The notes beneath the pieces are model-generated. The model was not told the origin of the DNA. It did no database searches and was given only the letters and a program-made list of their open reading frames with translations. 64,000 nucleotides of DNA from Serratia odorifera (lineage in GTDB: Bacteria; Pseudomonadota; Gammaproteobacteria; Enterobacterales; Enterobacteriaceae), in contig NZ_LR134117.1 of NCBI RefSeq assembly GCF_900635445.1, positions 248,001 through 312,000 of the forward strand, given 5' to 3'. A program made the translations under genes and the position numbers. Below, piece after piece: positions 44,508-54,855 of the stretch; positions within the stretch are counted from its first letter, which is position 1; the number at the start of each line of letters is the position of its first letter.

Positions 44508-45728
44508 ATGACTGACCGTAGCGACATCGCCACGCCTCCGGCCAAAGGCAGCGCGGTTAAGGGCACCGCGTTTTCCATACTGGGCGCCATCAGCGTTTCA
44601 CACCTGCTTAACGATATGATCCAATCGCTGATCCTGGCGATTTACCCTATTTTGCAAGCCGACTTTAACCTTAGCTTCGTGCAGATCGGCATGATTACCC
44701 TGACTTATCAGCTCACTGCCTCGCTGCTGCAACCGCTGATCGGCTATTACACCGACAAGCACCCGCAGCCCTATTCGCTGCCGATAGGTATGGGCTTTAC
44801 CCTGTGCGGCCTGCTGCTGCTGTCGATGGCCAACACCTTCCCGCTGGTGCTACTGGCGGCGGCGCTGGTCGGTACCGGCTCGTCGGTGTTCCATCCGGAA
44901 TCGTCGCGGGTAGCGCGCATGGCGTCCGGTGGGCGCCATGGACTGGCACAATCGCTGTTCCAGGTAGGCGGCAATTTTGGCAGTTCGCTTGGCCCGCTAC
45001 TGGCTGCGCTGATTATTGCTCCTTACGGCAAAGGCAACGTCGCCTGGTTTACCCTGGCGGCGCTATTGGCGATCGTGGTGTTATTGCAGGTCAGCAAATG
45101 GTATCAACAACAGCATCGTGCGGCACAGGGCAAAGCCAAACCGGCAGCGCTGCTGCAACCGCTGCCCAAGCGTACCGTCGCCTTTTCGCTGACCATTTTG
45201 CTGGTGCTGATTTTTTCCAAGTATTTTTATCTCACCAGCATCAGTAGCTATTACACTTTTTATCTGATCCACAAGTTCGGCGTGTCGGTGCAAAGTGCGC
45301 AAATCCATCTGTTCGCCTTTCTGTTCGCGGTGGCAGCCGGCACCATTATCGGTGGGCCGATTGGCGACCGCTTCGGGCGCAAATACGTGATTTGGGCCTC
45401 CATTCTGGGTGCGGCGCCGTTTACCCTGGCCCTGCCCTATGTTTCGCTGGAATGGACCGGCATTTTAACGGTGATCATCGGCCTGATTCTGGCTTCCGCC
45501 TTCTCGGCCATTCTGGTATATGCGCAGGAGCTGATCCCCGGCAAAGTGGGGATGGTGTCCGGTCTGTTCTTCGGTTTTGCCTTTGGCATGGGCGGGTTGG
45601 GCGCGGCGGTACTCGGCTACGTCGCGGATGCCACCAGCATCGAGCTGGTTTATAAAATCTGTGCTTTCCTGCCTCTTATTGGCATTATCACCGCACTATT
45701 GCCAAATATGGATCATAAACCGCAGTAA
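44508..45728 (+). CDS. fsr: MFS fosmidomycin-efflux transporter Fsr
   Basis: 406 aa from ATG 44508. Twelve membrane helices; signatures HLLNDMIQSLILAIYP, GTGSSVFHPESSRVARMA and GDRFGRKYVIW. Homologue of E. coli Fsr, which exports fosmidomycin. Divergent from ushA, as in E. coli. Confidence 0.96.
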   Translation: MTDRSDIATPPAKGSAVKGTAFSILGAISVSHLLNDMIQSLILAIYPILQADFNLSFVQIGMITLTYQLTASLLQPLIGYYTDKHPQPYSLPIGMGFTLCGLLLLSMANTFPLVLLAAALVGTGSSVFHPESSRVARMASGGRHGLAQSLFQVGGNFGSSLGPLLAALIIAPYGKGNVAWFTLAALLAIVVLLQVSKWYQQQHRAAQGKAKPAALLQPLPKRTVAFSLTILLVLIFSKYFYLTSISSYYTFYLIHKFGVSVQSAQIHLFAFLFAVAAGTIIGGPIGDRFGRKYVIWASILGAAPFTLALPYVSLEWTGILTVIIGLILASAFSAILVYAQELIPGKVGMVSGLFFGFAFGMGGLGAAVLGYVADATSIELVYKICAFLPLIGIITALLPNMDHKPQ

Positions 45729-45740
45729 CAGCCGTTTTAT

Positions 45741-45768
45741 CCCGGTTGAAAATCAGCTTTCAACCGGG
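45741..45768. terminator. Hairpin after fsr
   Basis: CCCGGTTGAAA pairs perfectly with TTTCAACCGGG over a 6-nt loop, 13 bp after the fsr stop. The following sequence is only mildly T-rich. Confidence 0.65.
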
Positions 45769-45957
45769 TCACTTCCTTGTCTCCACTAGTGATTTGTCGC
45801 CATCCATCATAAAACTGCCATTTGGCATGATTATCATAACAATCAGCGTTTTTTCCGCAAAATAGCAACATTTAATCAAACGGCGTGCCGACAAATGTCA
45901 TAAACTAAATGTATCAATACGTAACAGCCCGCCCGCCGCAAGCAAGAAGGAGACTGG

Positions 45958-47652
45958 ATGCATCATTCAACACCGCTGATTACCACCATCGTCGGAGGGT
46001 TAGTACTCGCCTTCCTCCTCGGCATGCTGGCGAACCGTCTGCGCATTTCCCCGTTGGTGGGATACCTTGCCGCAGGCGTGCTCGCCGGCCCGTTCACGCC
46101 GGGCTTTGTCGCCGACACCTCACTGGCGCCGGAACTGGCGGAAATCGGCGTGATCCTGTTGATGTTCGGCGTCGGTCTCCATTTCTCGCTTAAAGATCTG
46201 CTGGCAGTAAAATCCATCGCCATCCCCGGCGCCGTTGCGCAGATCGCCGTCGCCACCCTGTTGGGTATCGGCCTGTCGCATCTGCTAGGCTGGGATCTGA
46301 TTTCCGGGCTGGTATTTGGCCTCTGCCTGTCGACCGCCAGTACCGTGGTGTTACTGCGGGCGCTGGAAGAACGGCAGCTTATCGACAGCCAGCGCGGGCA
46401 AATCGCCATCGGCTGGCTGATCGTCGAAGATCTGGCGATGGTGCTGACGCTGGTGCTGTTGCCGGCCTTCGGCAATCTGTTGGGCGGCGGCAATCACGCC
46501 AGCACTCTGCAACTGCTGAGCGAGCTGGCAATCACCATCGGCAAGGTGGTGGCCTTTATGGCGCTGATGATCGTCGTCGGCCGCCGTGCCGTGCCGTGGA
46601 TCCTGGCCAAGACCGCCAGCACGGGCTCACGCGAACTGTTTACCCTGGCGGTGCTGGCGCTGGCGCTCGGTATCGCCTACGGTGCCGTCGGCCTGTTTGA
46701 CGTGTCGTTTGCGCTCGGCGCCTTCTTTGCCGGCATGGTGCTGAACGAATCGGAACTGAGCCAGCGTGCGGCGCATGATACCCTGCCGCTGCGCGATGCC
46801 TTTGCGGTGCTGTTCTTTGTTTCGGTCGGCATGCTGTTCGACCCAATGATTTTAATCAACGAACCGCTGGCGGTGCTGGCGACGCTGGCGATCATCGTGT
46901 TCGGCAAATCCGCCGCCGCCTTCCTGTTGGTGAGAATGTTTGGACACTCCAAGCGTACCGCGCTGACCATTTCCGCCAGCCTGGCGCAAATCGGTGAATT
47001 CGCCTTTATTCTGGCCGGCCTGGGGATTTCGCTTGGCATGATGTCGGAACACGGGCGCAATCTGGTGCTGGCCGGCGCCATCTTGTCCATTATGCTCAAC
47101 CCGCTGCTGTTTACCCTGCTCGAACGTTATCTGGCAAAAACCGAAACCCTGGAAGAGCAGAGTCTGGAAGAAGCGGTGGAAGAAGAAAAACAGATCCCGG
47201 TAGATATGTGCAACCACGCGCTGGTGGTCGGCTACGGTCGCGTTGGCAGCCTGTTGGGCGAAAAGCTGCGCGAAGCCGGCATTCCGATGGTGGTGATTGA
47301 AACCTCGCGCCCGCGGGTGGAAGCGCTACGCGAACAGGGCATCAAAGCGGTATTGGGCAACGCCGCCAACGTAGAGGTGATGGAGCTGGCGCGGCTCGAC
47401 TGCGCGCGATGGCTGCTGCTAACCATTCCGAACGGCTACGAGGCGGGGGAAATCGTCGCCTCGGCGCGCAGCAAGCGGCCAAACATCGACATTATCGCCC
47501 GTGCCCATTACGACGATGAAGTGACCTACATTAGCGAACGCGGCGCCGACCAGGTGGTGATGGGCGAACGCGAAATCGCCAACAGCATGCTGAATATTCT
47601 GCAACTCGACGAGATCAGCGAAGAAGAAAAAGCCGGAGCCTGCCCAATCTGA
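45958..47652 (+). CDS. ybaL: Kef-type cation/proton antiporter YbaL
   Basis: 564 aa. CPA2 antiporter domain of about 12 helices (1-385) and a cytoplasmic RCK/TrkA-N domain with NAD-binding VVGYGRVGSLLGEKL. Probably potassium or sodium/proton exchange controlled by nucleotide binding. Same position next to fsr as in E. coli. Confidence 0.95.
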   Translation: MHHSTPLITTIVGGLVLAFLLGMLANRLRISPLVGYLAAGVLAGPFTPGFVADTSLAPELAEIGVILLMFGVGLHFSLKDLLAVKSIAIPGAVAQIAVATLLGIGLSHLLGWDLISGLVFGLCLSTASTVVLLRALEERQLIDSQRGQIAIGWLIVEDLAMVLTLVLLPAFGNLLGGGNHASTLQLLSELAITIGKVVAFMALMIVVGRRAVPWILAKTASTGSRELFTLAVLALALGIAYGAVGLFDVSFALGAFFAGMVLNESELSQRAAHDTLPLRDAFAVLFFVSVGMLFDPMILINEPLAVLATLAIIVFGKSAAAFLLVRMFGHSKRTALTISASLAQIGEFAFILAGLGISLGMMSEHGRNLVLAGAILSIMLNPLLFTLLERYLAKTETLEEQSLEEAVEEEKQIPVDMCNHALVVGYGRVGSLLGEKLREAGIPMVVIETSRPRVEALREQGIKAVLGNAANVEVMELARLDCARWLLLTIPNGYEAGEIVASARSKRPNIDIIARAHYDDEVTYISERGADQVVMGEREIANSMLNILQLDEISEEEKAGACPI

Positions 47653-47671
47653 TTGGCCTGCCTGGCGGATC

Positions 47672-47705
47672 GCCATGCCGGACAGCTCAACCTGAGCGGC
47701 ATGGC
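47672..47705. terminator. Hairpin between convergent ybaL and gsk
   Basis: GCCATGCCG pairs with CGGCATGGC and, inside, GCTCA with TGAGC. No T tract on either strand. Confidence 0.5.
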
Positions 47706-47717
47706 AGCAAACCCTGG

Positions 47718-49022
47718 TTACCGTTCCCAGTAAGACTCTTCCAGGCTGTCTTCCCGTTCCGGCAGGCCGCGCGTCAGACGCGGTGAATGCTGATTCAACA
47801 CCTGATAGCTGACGCGGTTGGCATATTTGCACACCTGTGCCAGCGAGGAGTAGGTCAGGTAGCTGCGCGCATGCTTGCTGGAGTTCGGCACGTTGTTACG
47901 GTGATAACCGTTGGCGGCAATATCATGCAGCAGCGCCGACAGCGCCCCATCACCGGCCCCGTTGGTATTCATGATTTTTTCCGGCCCGCCCATATACGGC
48001 GCAATATGCGAATAGACGCGGAACGGACTTGCGCAATGCTCACGACGCATCGCACGGCTGAACTCGTAAAGGTTGAATTCGGCAATGTGGCCCGGCAGCA
48101 ACGGGTGCTGCGTCTGGCGCTTGGTCGCCTCTTCGGTATAGCCGGCCATGTACAGTCCGTTCGGCCCGGCGGTGCACAGCACCAGATCGACCCAGTCCAG
48201 CGCCATATCCGACGCGGTCAGCGGATCGCTTAGACCGGTCAGTTCCAGCGCCTCGTCTTCGTTCATCGCCAGGATCGAGACGTTGTCGCGCAAGAAGTCG
48301 CGCCACCACTGCGGGTTGTCGGCGATCACATATTTGGTGCCCAGCGTCAGCACTACTGGCACATCATGCTTTTTGGCAAAGGCAATCGCCTGCATGGTTG
48401 CCGCCGGCATCGGTTCGCCGGGCTTGCAACGCACCAGATACGACGTCAGCACCAGCGCCGACGCGCCGGCGATCACCTCTTCCGGAATGCTTTCCGGGCG
48501 CAGTTGGTTCATCTGGCCGGGACTGATGGCAAAGGTGCGTTCGCCGCTTTCGCTAATCAGCGTGAAACAACGGCCAATCGCGCCGTCTACCGCCTGCAAA
48601 TAGTTGAGATCGGTGCGGCTGGAGGTATTGCACAGGTAACGATAGGCGTAACTGCCGATTTTGATATTGCTGCACATGACGCCCAGCAAGATCGAGCGAT
48701 CGTCCGCCAGCACCGAATAGTTATGTAGCGTATTGCCGATGGTGCCACCGGCAAACTGATGGGTTATCAGGTTTTTTTCGCTCAATTCCTGATACAGCGC
48801 TTCGGCGACCTGGTCTTCAATCACCAACGAGTGGCCCAGGCTCAGGCCATAGCGCTCAACAAACGCGTCATCCACTTTGGCTTCAATATCAACCAGCGTT
48901 TGATCGATGCCGACGATATAAGAGGTGCTGATTTCGTTTTCGGGCTGAACCTGTTGCAATAACGGATCGCGGGCGTTCACCGGAAAATAGTGTTTGGACT
49001 TACGTTTACCAGGAAATTTCAT
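47718..49022 (-). CDS. gsk: Inosine-guanosine kinase
   Basis: 434 aa PfkB-fold kinase, near identical in plan to E. coli Gsk (start MKFPGKRKSKHYFP, end REDSLEESYWER). Anion hole and catalytic Asp in NTNGAGDGALSALL. Salvages guanosine and inosine to GMP and IMP. Confidence 0.97.
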   Translation of the reverse strand: MKFPGKRKSKHYFPVNARDPLLQQVQPENEISTSYIVGIDQTLVDIEAKVDDAFVERYGLSLGHSLVIEDQVAEALYQELSEKNLITHQFAGGTIGNTLHNYSVLADDRSILLGVMCSNIKIGSYAYRYLCNTSSRTDLNYLQAVDGAIGRCFTLISESGERTFAISPGQMNQLRPESIPEEVIAGASALVLTSYLVRCKPGEPMPAATMQAIAFAKKHDVPVVLTLGTKYVIADNPQWWRDFLRDNVSILAMNEDEALELTGLSDPLTASDMALDWVDLVLCTAGPNGLYMAGYTEEATKRQTQHPLLPGHIAEFNLYEFSRAMRREHCASPFRVYSHIAPYMGGPEKIMNTNGAGDGALSALLHDIAANGYHRNNVPNSSKHARSYLTYSSLAQVCKYANRVSYQVLNQHSPRLTRGLPEREDSLEESYWER

Positions 49023-49100
49023 GTAATTTGGCGGTAGTAGCAGTTAACAGGCGGGGAATGTTAACACATTCCCGCCGGATAAATGATACGCCGTTGGCAA

Positions 49101-50063
49101 TCAGAAACGCTGCGCCACCAGCTCCTGCATCATGTCGATATGCGCCGAATCGTCATTGAGCGCTGAAATATATTCAAATTTTTCACCACCGGCATGCAGA
49201 AAGATTTCGCGGTTCTGCTCTTTGATTTCCTCCAGCGTTTCCAGACAGTCGGCCGAGAAGCCCGGGCAAATAACCTGAATATGCTTGACGCCTTGCGCCG
49301 GTAACGCCTTCAGCGTTTCGTCGGTATACGGCGTCAGCCATGGCTCACGGCCAAAGCGTGACTGATAGGTCAGCATGATGCGATCCGGCGCCAGCGGCAG
49401 CGATGCCGACAGCGCGCGCAGGGTATCTTCGCAGCGTTGCGGGTAGTCATCCCCCAGCCGCGCATAGCGTTTCGGAATGCCGTGGAACGACAGCAACAGC
49501 CGATCGGGCTGGCCATGCTGATCGAATGCCCGTTCGACGCTGTGACGCAATGCGGCGATATACGCCGGGTGCTCAGCGTAATCGCGAATAAAGCTGACCG
49601 ATGGCAGGCGACGATAGCCTTTGAGCACGCGCGCCACGCCGTCCCACACCGCAGCGCTGGTCGAACATGAATACTGTGGGTACAGCGGTAGCACCACCAG
49701 ATGGGTTACGCCCTGCGACAGCAGTTTGTCGATGGCCTGTGCCAGACTCGGCGACCCATAGCTCATGCCCAACTCCACCGGCGTGTTCGGCATTCTTTCC
49801 GCCAGCGCCTGTTGCTGCCGGCGACTGAACACCAGCAGCGGTGAACCTTCGTCCATCCACACCGACTGATACAGCTTGGCAACGCGCGGCGAGCGGATCG
49901 GCAAAATGACGCCATTGAGAATCGGCCACCAGATCAGCGGCGCGGTGTCTACCACGCGATCGTCACTGAGGAATTCCTTCAGGTAGCGTTTTACCGCAGG
50001 CGAAGTCGGGGCATCCGGCGTACCCAAGTTCACCAGCAGCACCCCGTGTTTCTCTTGCTTCAT
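49101..50063 (-). CDS. hemH: Ferrochelatase
   Basis: 320 aa. Inserts Fe2+ into protoporphyrin IX, the last step of heme synthesis. Seen: VLLVNLGTPDAPT, catalytic His in LLSFHGIPKRY and the metal-side VICPGFSADCLETLEE. In E. coli it directly follows adk; here a three-gene module lies between. Confidence 0.98.
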   Translation of the reverse strand: MKQEKHGVLLVNLGTPDAPTSPAVKRYLKEFLSDDRVVDTAPLIWWPILNGVILPIRSPRVAKLYQSVWMDEGSPLLVFSRRQQQALAERMPNTPVELGMSYGSPSLAQAIDKLLSQGVTHLVVLPLYPQYSCSTSAAVWDGVARVLKGYRRLPSVSFIRDYAEHPAYIAALRHSVERAFDQHGQPDRLLLSFHGIPKRYARLGDDYPQRCEDTLRALSASLPLAPDRIMLTYQSRFGREPWLTPYTDETLKALPAQGVKHIQVICPGFSADCLETLEEIKEQNREIFLHAGGEKFEYISALNDDSAHIDMMQELVAQRF

Positions 50064-50171
50064 CTTTGTTCCCCTCGTTTCCCTTACGCCCAGCGCATCC
50101 TGGTTATAACCATTGACTGAGGCTATTGTAACGGAAATGAGGTTTATCGGAACCGATAACAGCGACAGGCT

Positions 50172-51323
50172 TTACCGTTGTGCCAGTTGCCACACCGCCG
50201 CCACGTTGCGCGCGGTGACTTCCAGGTTATGCGCCGCGCTGCCCAGCGCCTCCTCCAGCGTCACGATGCGATCGATCACCGAAAACGCCGCGTCGATGCC
50301 GTGCTGGTGCACCACCTGATAATCCGCCGCCAGGCTACCGGCAATGCCAATCACCGGCAGCCGATGCCGCTTGGCGACGCGCGCCACGCCAATCGGCGTC
50401 TTGCCATGGACAGACTGACTGTCGAGTCGCCCTTCGCCGGTGATCACCAGATCGGCTCCCAGGATCGCCTCTTCCAGCCGCAGGGTTTCGATCACGATTT
50501 CGATGCCTGGCCGCAGCTGCGCATCGAGCATGCCGAGCAATGCCGCGCCCATACCGCCAGCCGCCCCGGCACCCGGTGCATTGAGCACTTTGCGCCCAGT
50601 GGTCTGTTCCAACAGGGTGCCGTAATGACGCAACGCGTTATCCAACTGCTCAACCATCGCCGGCGTCGCACCTTTTTGCGGGCCAAAAATGGCCGAAGCG
50701 CCGTTTTTGCCGCACAGCGGATTATCCACGTCGCAGGCCACGGTAACCTTCACCTGTTGCAAACGCGCATCCACGCCGGAAAGGTCAAGCTCGGCCAGGC
50801 TGGCCAGCGCCGCGCCGCCCGGCGGCAAGGGACGTTGTTGCCCATCCAGCAGCCTGGCGCCCAGCGCCTGCATCATGCCGGCACCGCCGTCGTTGGTTGC
50901 GCTGCCGCCGATGCCGAGGATAATCGCGCTAACGCCGCGATCGAGCGCCGCCAGTATCAGTTCGCCAGTACCATAGCTGGTGGCGATCAACGGATCGCGC
51001 TGATCGCTCGGTGCCAGGTGCAAGCCGGAGGCCGCCGCCATTTCAATCACCGCCGTTTCGCCGTCGCCCAGCAGGCCATAAAATGCCTCAACCGGCATGC
51101 CTAGCGGCCCACGTACCGACAACTGAACGATTTCGCCCTCGGTCGCTGCCACCATCGAATCCACCGTGCCTTCACCGCCGTCGGCCATCGGCAACTTGAC
51201 GTATTCAACGTCGGGATAAATCTGGCGAAACCCGCGTTCAATCGCCGCTGCAACGTCCAGCGCACTCAGGCTTTCCTTAAAGGAGTCCGGAGCGATTACC
51301 ACTTTCCTCAGCGCTTTCATCAT
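50172..51323 (-). CDS. Glycerate kinase (GlxK/GarK type)
   Basis: 383 aa from the first ATG of an ATGATG pair behind AAGGA; the second ATG is equally possible. Family words VVIAPDSFKESLSA, PMADGGEGTVD, LGIGGSATNDGGAGM and VITGEGRLDSQS. Phosphorylates D-glycerate. It starts 7 bp after the permease stop. Confidence 0.94.
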   Translation of the reverse strand: MMKALRKVVIAPDSFKESLSALDVAAAIERGFRQIYPDVEYVKLPMADGGEGTVDSMVAATEGEIVQLSVRGPLGMPVEAFYGLLGDGETAVIEMAAASGLHLAPSDQRDPLIATSYGTGELILAALDRGVSAIILGIGGSATNDGGAGMMQALGARLLDGQQRPLPPGGAALASLAELDLSGVDARLQQVKVTVACDVDNPLCGKNGASAIFGPQKGATPAMVEQLDNALRHYGTLLEQTTGRKVLNAPGAGAAGGMGAALLGMLDAQLRPGIEIVIETLRLEEAILGADLVITGEGRLDSQSVHGKTPIGVARVAKRHRLPVIGIAGSLAADYQVVHQHGIDAAFSVIDRIVTLEEALGSAAHNLEVTARNVAAVWQLAQR

Positions 51324-51330
51324 AGTTTCC

Positions 51331-52596
51331 TTAGCCTGCCAGATTGAATACGCCAAACATCAGCGCAGAGACTGCCGCAATGGTAAAGCCCACCAGCGTT
51401 TCGTACGGCAACAGTTTTAACCGCTCGTGCACCGCCATATTGACGCTGCCGCCAGTGGCGTGGAAGAAACTGCCGTGTGGCAAATGGTCAAGCACCGTAG
51501 CGCCGGCGTGGATCATCGCTGCACCCGCCAGGCCGCTGACGCCCAGTTCCAGCAGCGTGCTGCTAAACACCCCTGATGCCACGGCGGTGCCGGCGGTGGT
51601 CGACGCGGTCGCCATGGACATCAGCGCGCCGGACAGTGGTGCCAGCAGCCAGGCCGGCAGGCCGGTATGCGTCAGGCCGTTAATCAACACGTCCTTTAAC
51701 TGTGAATTGGCGATGATGCCCGCCAGCGTGCCAGTGCCAAGCAACATGATCGCCACCGGCGCCATGCGAGACAGCCCCGACACCATAAACTGATTGCATT
51801 GGCGAATTCGCCCCATCAGCAATGCGCCGACCAGGCCGCCAACCGGCAAGGCGATCAAGGGATCGATGGCTATGCCGGCGATCGGCCGTAGCGACAACAG
51901 CAGGATGGCCACCAACGGTGCGCTGATCGCCGCCATAAAACCGGGGCGAACGCCCTCGGCCTGCACCGTCAGCTCATCGGCACTGACCATGCTGCCCCGA
52001 TTGCTGAGCCGCTTGGCCAGCAGGTAGGCCACCACCAGTCCGCACAGGCCGGGCACAATGCCCGCCATCATCACCGAGGTTAGCGGCACGTGGAAATTAT
52101 CTGCCGCCGCGATGGTGTTGGGGTTAGGCGACATCACGTTGCCCGCCTTACCGCCGCCGATCATCGCCAGCAGGATCGCCACGCGTGAGATCCCCGCCTT
52201 CTGCGCGATCGACAGGGCGATCGGTGCAACCGTAATCACCGCCACGTCGATAAATACCCCGACCGCCGTCAGGATCAGTGTAGCCACTGCCAGCGCCAGC
52301 AGCGCGCGGGTTTCACCCACTTTGCGCACGATGGTTTCGGCAATGGTATGCGCCGCGCCGGACTCAATCAGCACCCCGGCCAGCACGCCCGCCGCCAGAA
52401 TGCGCATCACCGCATTGGTAATGCCCTGAGCGCCGGTAATCATCAGCGTAACGGTTTGTATCAGATCGGCACCGCCGACCAATCCTCCCGCCAACGCGCC
52501 GGCTATCATGCCGTAAGCGGGCGGAACCTTGCGTAAAATCAGCACGATGGCGACAATCAACGCCACCAGTGCACCCAGTGTGGATACCGTTGTCAT
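51331..52596 (-). CDS. GntP-family sugar-acid permease
   Basis: 421 aa, about 12 to 14 membrane helices, with GntP-family signatures IGGGKAGNVMSPNPN and the C-terminal GSFFHATGGSVNMAVHERLK. With the glycerate kinase downstream, glycerate or a related acid is the likely substrate. Inference only. Confidence 0.92.
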   Translation of the reverse strand: MTTVSTLGALVALIVAIVLILRKVPPAYGMIAGALAGGLVGGADLIQTVTLMITGAQGITNAVMRILAAGVLAGVLIESGAAHTIAETIVRKVGETRALLALAVATLILTAVGVFIDVAVITVAPIALSIAQKAGISRVAILLAMIGGGKAGNVMSPNPNTIAAADNFHVPLTSVMMAGIVPGLCGLVVAYLLAKRLSNRGSMVSADELTVQAEGVRPGFMAAISAPLVAILLLSLRPIAGIAIDPLIALPVGGLVGALLMGRIRQCNQFMVSGLSRMAPVAIMLLGTGTLAGIIANSQLKDVLINGLTHTGLPAWLLAPLSGALMSMATASTTAGTAVASGVFSSTLLELGVSGLAGAAMIHAGATVLDHLPHGSFFHATGGSVNMAVHERLKLLPYETLVGFTIAAVSALMFGVFNLAG

Positions 52597-52716
52597 TGTT
52601 GTTATTCTCTTGTTGTTGGTGTTAGGCCAACATATCCCCGCACAACGGGATTAACTTGAGAGGAAGCAACAAAAAACGCGCCGATGAGTGGCAACAAAGT
52701 TGTGGGTTAACACAAT

Positions 52717-53850
52717 TCACTCGTTCATCAGCATGCCGATATACAACTGCAAGGTTCCGGTTAATTCATTGATTTTTAATCCTGTAATCGCCTCGATTCG
52801 TTGCAGGCGATAGCGCAGGGTATTGACATGGATATGAAGCTGAACCGCGGTCTGCGTTTGATCACAGTTCCGGTAAAAATATTGCCGCAGGGTTTGGCGC
52901 AGTACCCCTTTCTCATCGTGTTCACACAGTTGCTGCCACGGACGGCTCAGCTCCTGGGCTCGCCAATCGTCGCTCATGTCGCACAGCAGAGATGGCAACG
53001 GATAGTCCGGGTAAAACAGCGATTTATGCCGTAGCTTGAGCCGCTTTGCCATCGCCTGGGTGGCTCGCGCGGTCAGTCCGGAACGGAAAACGCCGTCGCC
53101 GCCGCCAAACAACCCGCCGACGATCAGCCGCAGATTGAAGCGCTGCTGAAACTGCGCCTGCAACTGCTGCGCCTGCTTGCGCTCCTGCTTCAGGTTCCAC
53201 ACTCCCTGCGCCAGGCTGGCAGGCCGCAGCAACACCAGCTCATTGAAGCCGGTCATGGCGATCAGCGCCTCACGCTGGGTGTTTTCCAGTTCGCTCAGCA
53301 ACTCGCGCAGCAGGTGCGGTTGCCGATCGTGCAACTCGATGATCCACACAATTCGCGGCTGTTGCAGATCCAGCCCCAGATACGCCGCCATGGATTCCAG
53401 CGCCGCCGGCTCCCCGGTTCCCTGCAACAGCTGGTTTGCCAGTTCTTCGCGGTAGCGCTTTTCCCACTGATGCTGGCCAAGCAGCGCCGCCTGTTCCACC
53501 ATCAGTTCGGCCGCCATCTTCACCAGCTCGGCATAGTTGCGCACCTGCGCCGGATCGCCGGAGATACCAATCACCCCCACCCGCTGATTGCGGAAACAGA
53601 ACGGCAGATTAATGCCCGGCTGTACGCCTTTCAGGTGTGCGGCGGTGGCCATATCGATCTCCACCACGCGGTTTTCGGTCAATGCCAATACCGCGCCTTC
53701 ATGACGCTGGAACAGCCGCGTCGCATCCCCAGAGGCGATAATGACACCATTGTGATCCATCACGTTTACCGAATGGTTGATGATCCCCATGGCGCGTTGA
53801 ACGATCTGCCGAGCGGTGGATTCTTCCAGAAAAGTAGTCTGTCTGAGCAT
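52717..53850 (-). CDS. cdaR: Sugar-diacid regulator CdaR
   Basis: 377 aa. N-terminal sensor domain (ESTARQIVQRAMGIINHSVN) as in CdaR, and a C-terminal PucR-type helix-turn-helix (HIHVNTLRYRLQRIEAITGL). CdaR activates glucarate, galactarate and glycerate genes. It lies 120 bp upstream of the permease on the same strand and probably controls permease and kinase. Confidence 0.94.
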   Translation of the reverse strand: MLRQTTFLEESTARQIVQRAMGIINHSVNVMDHNGVIIASGDATRLFQRHEGAVLALTENRVVEIDMATAAHLKGVQPGINLPFCFRNQRVGVIGISGDPAQVRNYAELVKMAAELMVEQAALLGQHQWEKRYREELANQLLQGTGEPAALESMAAYLGLDLQQPRIVWIIELHDRQPHLLRELLSELENTQREALIAMTGFNELVLLRPASLAQGVWNLKQERKQAQQLQAQFQQRFNLRLIVGGLFGGGDGVFRSGLTARATQAMAKRLKLRHKSLFYPDYPLPSLLCDMSDDWRAQELSRPWQQLCEHDEKGVLRQTLRQYFYRNCDQTQTAVQLHIHVNTLRYRLQRIEAITGLKINELTGTLQLYIGMLMNE

Positions 53851-53960
53851 GCGCTTCTTCCTGACGGCTGAAATGGAGGCTGTTATACGCCATTCCCGTT
53901 AGGGATTTAAACAACGGCGCTGCAACAAGCTAAGGGGATCACATTTCGTGGGAAAAAAGC

Positions 53961-53990
53961 AAAAAAAAAACGCCGGGCGCATGCCCGACG
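53961..53990 (-). terminator. Terminator after adk
   Basis: On the minus strand CGTCGGGC, loop, GCCCGGCG then ten T. Strong intrinsic terminator 23 bp after the adk stop. Confidence 0.92.
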
Positions 53991-54013
53991 TTGGCTGACG
54001 CTGACCTCTCGAC

Positions 54014-54658
54014 TTAGCCGAGAATAGTGGCCAGTTCGGCGCTCACTTCATCAACTTTGCGGGTGCCGTTGATTTTGTGATATTCGGTGTTGCCGGCGTC
54101 GGCTTCCTGGCGATAGTAGGCAACCAATGGCGCCGTCAACTGATGGTATTCCACCAGACGTTTACGCACGGTTTCTTCCTGGTCGTCTTTACGCGTGGTC
54201 AGCTCTTCACCGGTCACGTCATCCTTGCCTTCGACCTTAGGCGGATTGAATTTAACGTGATACACGCGGCCCGATGGCGCATGCACACGGCGGCCAACGA
54301 TACGATCGACGATCAGTTCGTCCGGCACGTCGAATTCCAGCACGTAATCCACCTTGATACCGGCTTCTTTCATTGCATCGGCCTGTGGAATAGTGCGTGG
54401 GAAACCGTCCAGCAGGAAACCGTTACGGCAATCTTCCTGGGCGATCCGCTCTTTTACCAGGGCAATCACCAGCTCATCGGTGACCAGCTTGCCGGCATCC
54501 ATGATTTCTTTCGCCTGCTTGCCCAGTTCAGTGCCGGCCTTCACGGCTGCGCGCAACATATCACCGGTGGAGATTTGCGGAATACCGTATTTCTCCATGA
54601 TGAATTGAGCCTGAGTACCTTTACCAGCGCCCGGAGCGCCCAGCAGAATGATACGCAT
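54014..54658 (-). CDS. adk: Adenylate kinase
   Basis: 214 aa, normal length. P-loop GAPGAGKGTQ, FLLDGFPRTIPQA and LID region VGRRVHAPSGRVYH. Converts ATP + AMP to 2 ADP. Confidence 0.99.
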   Translation of the reverse strand: MRIILLGAPGAGKGTQAQFIMEKYGIPQISTGDMLRAAVKAGTELGKQAKEIMDAGKLVTDELVIALVKERIAQEDCRNGFLLDGFPRTIPQADAMKEAGIKVDYVLEFDVPDELIVDRIVGRRVHAPSGRVYHVKFNPPKVEGKDDVTGEELTTRKDDQEETVRKRLVEYHQLTAPLVAYYRQEADAGNTEYHKINGTRKVDEVSAELATILG

Positions 54659-54811
54659 TGCGTAAATCCTCTTATATTTTTATAAAATTGCGAAAACGCT
54701 CAACCATACCATTTTAGCGGGGGGGTGGCTCAAGGCACGAGAAAGGAAATCGATTGCGTATCGACAGGGAGAAAAGTGGCGAAAAGACACGACTGCACGG
54801 GTTATAGCGGG

Positions 54812-54843
54812 GAAAACGCCCAAAACCAGACGATTTTGGGCGT
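54812..54843 (-). terminator. Terminator after htpG
   Basis: Minus strand ACGCCCAAAA, 8-nt loop, TTTTGGGCGT, then TTTCC; perfect 10-bp stem just after the htpG stop. Confidence 0.88.
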
Positions 54844-54855
54844 GGCAAATCGGAA

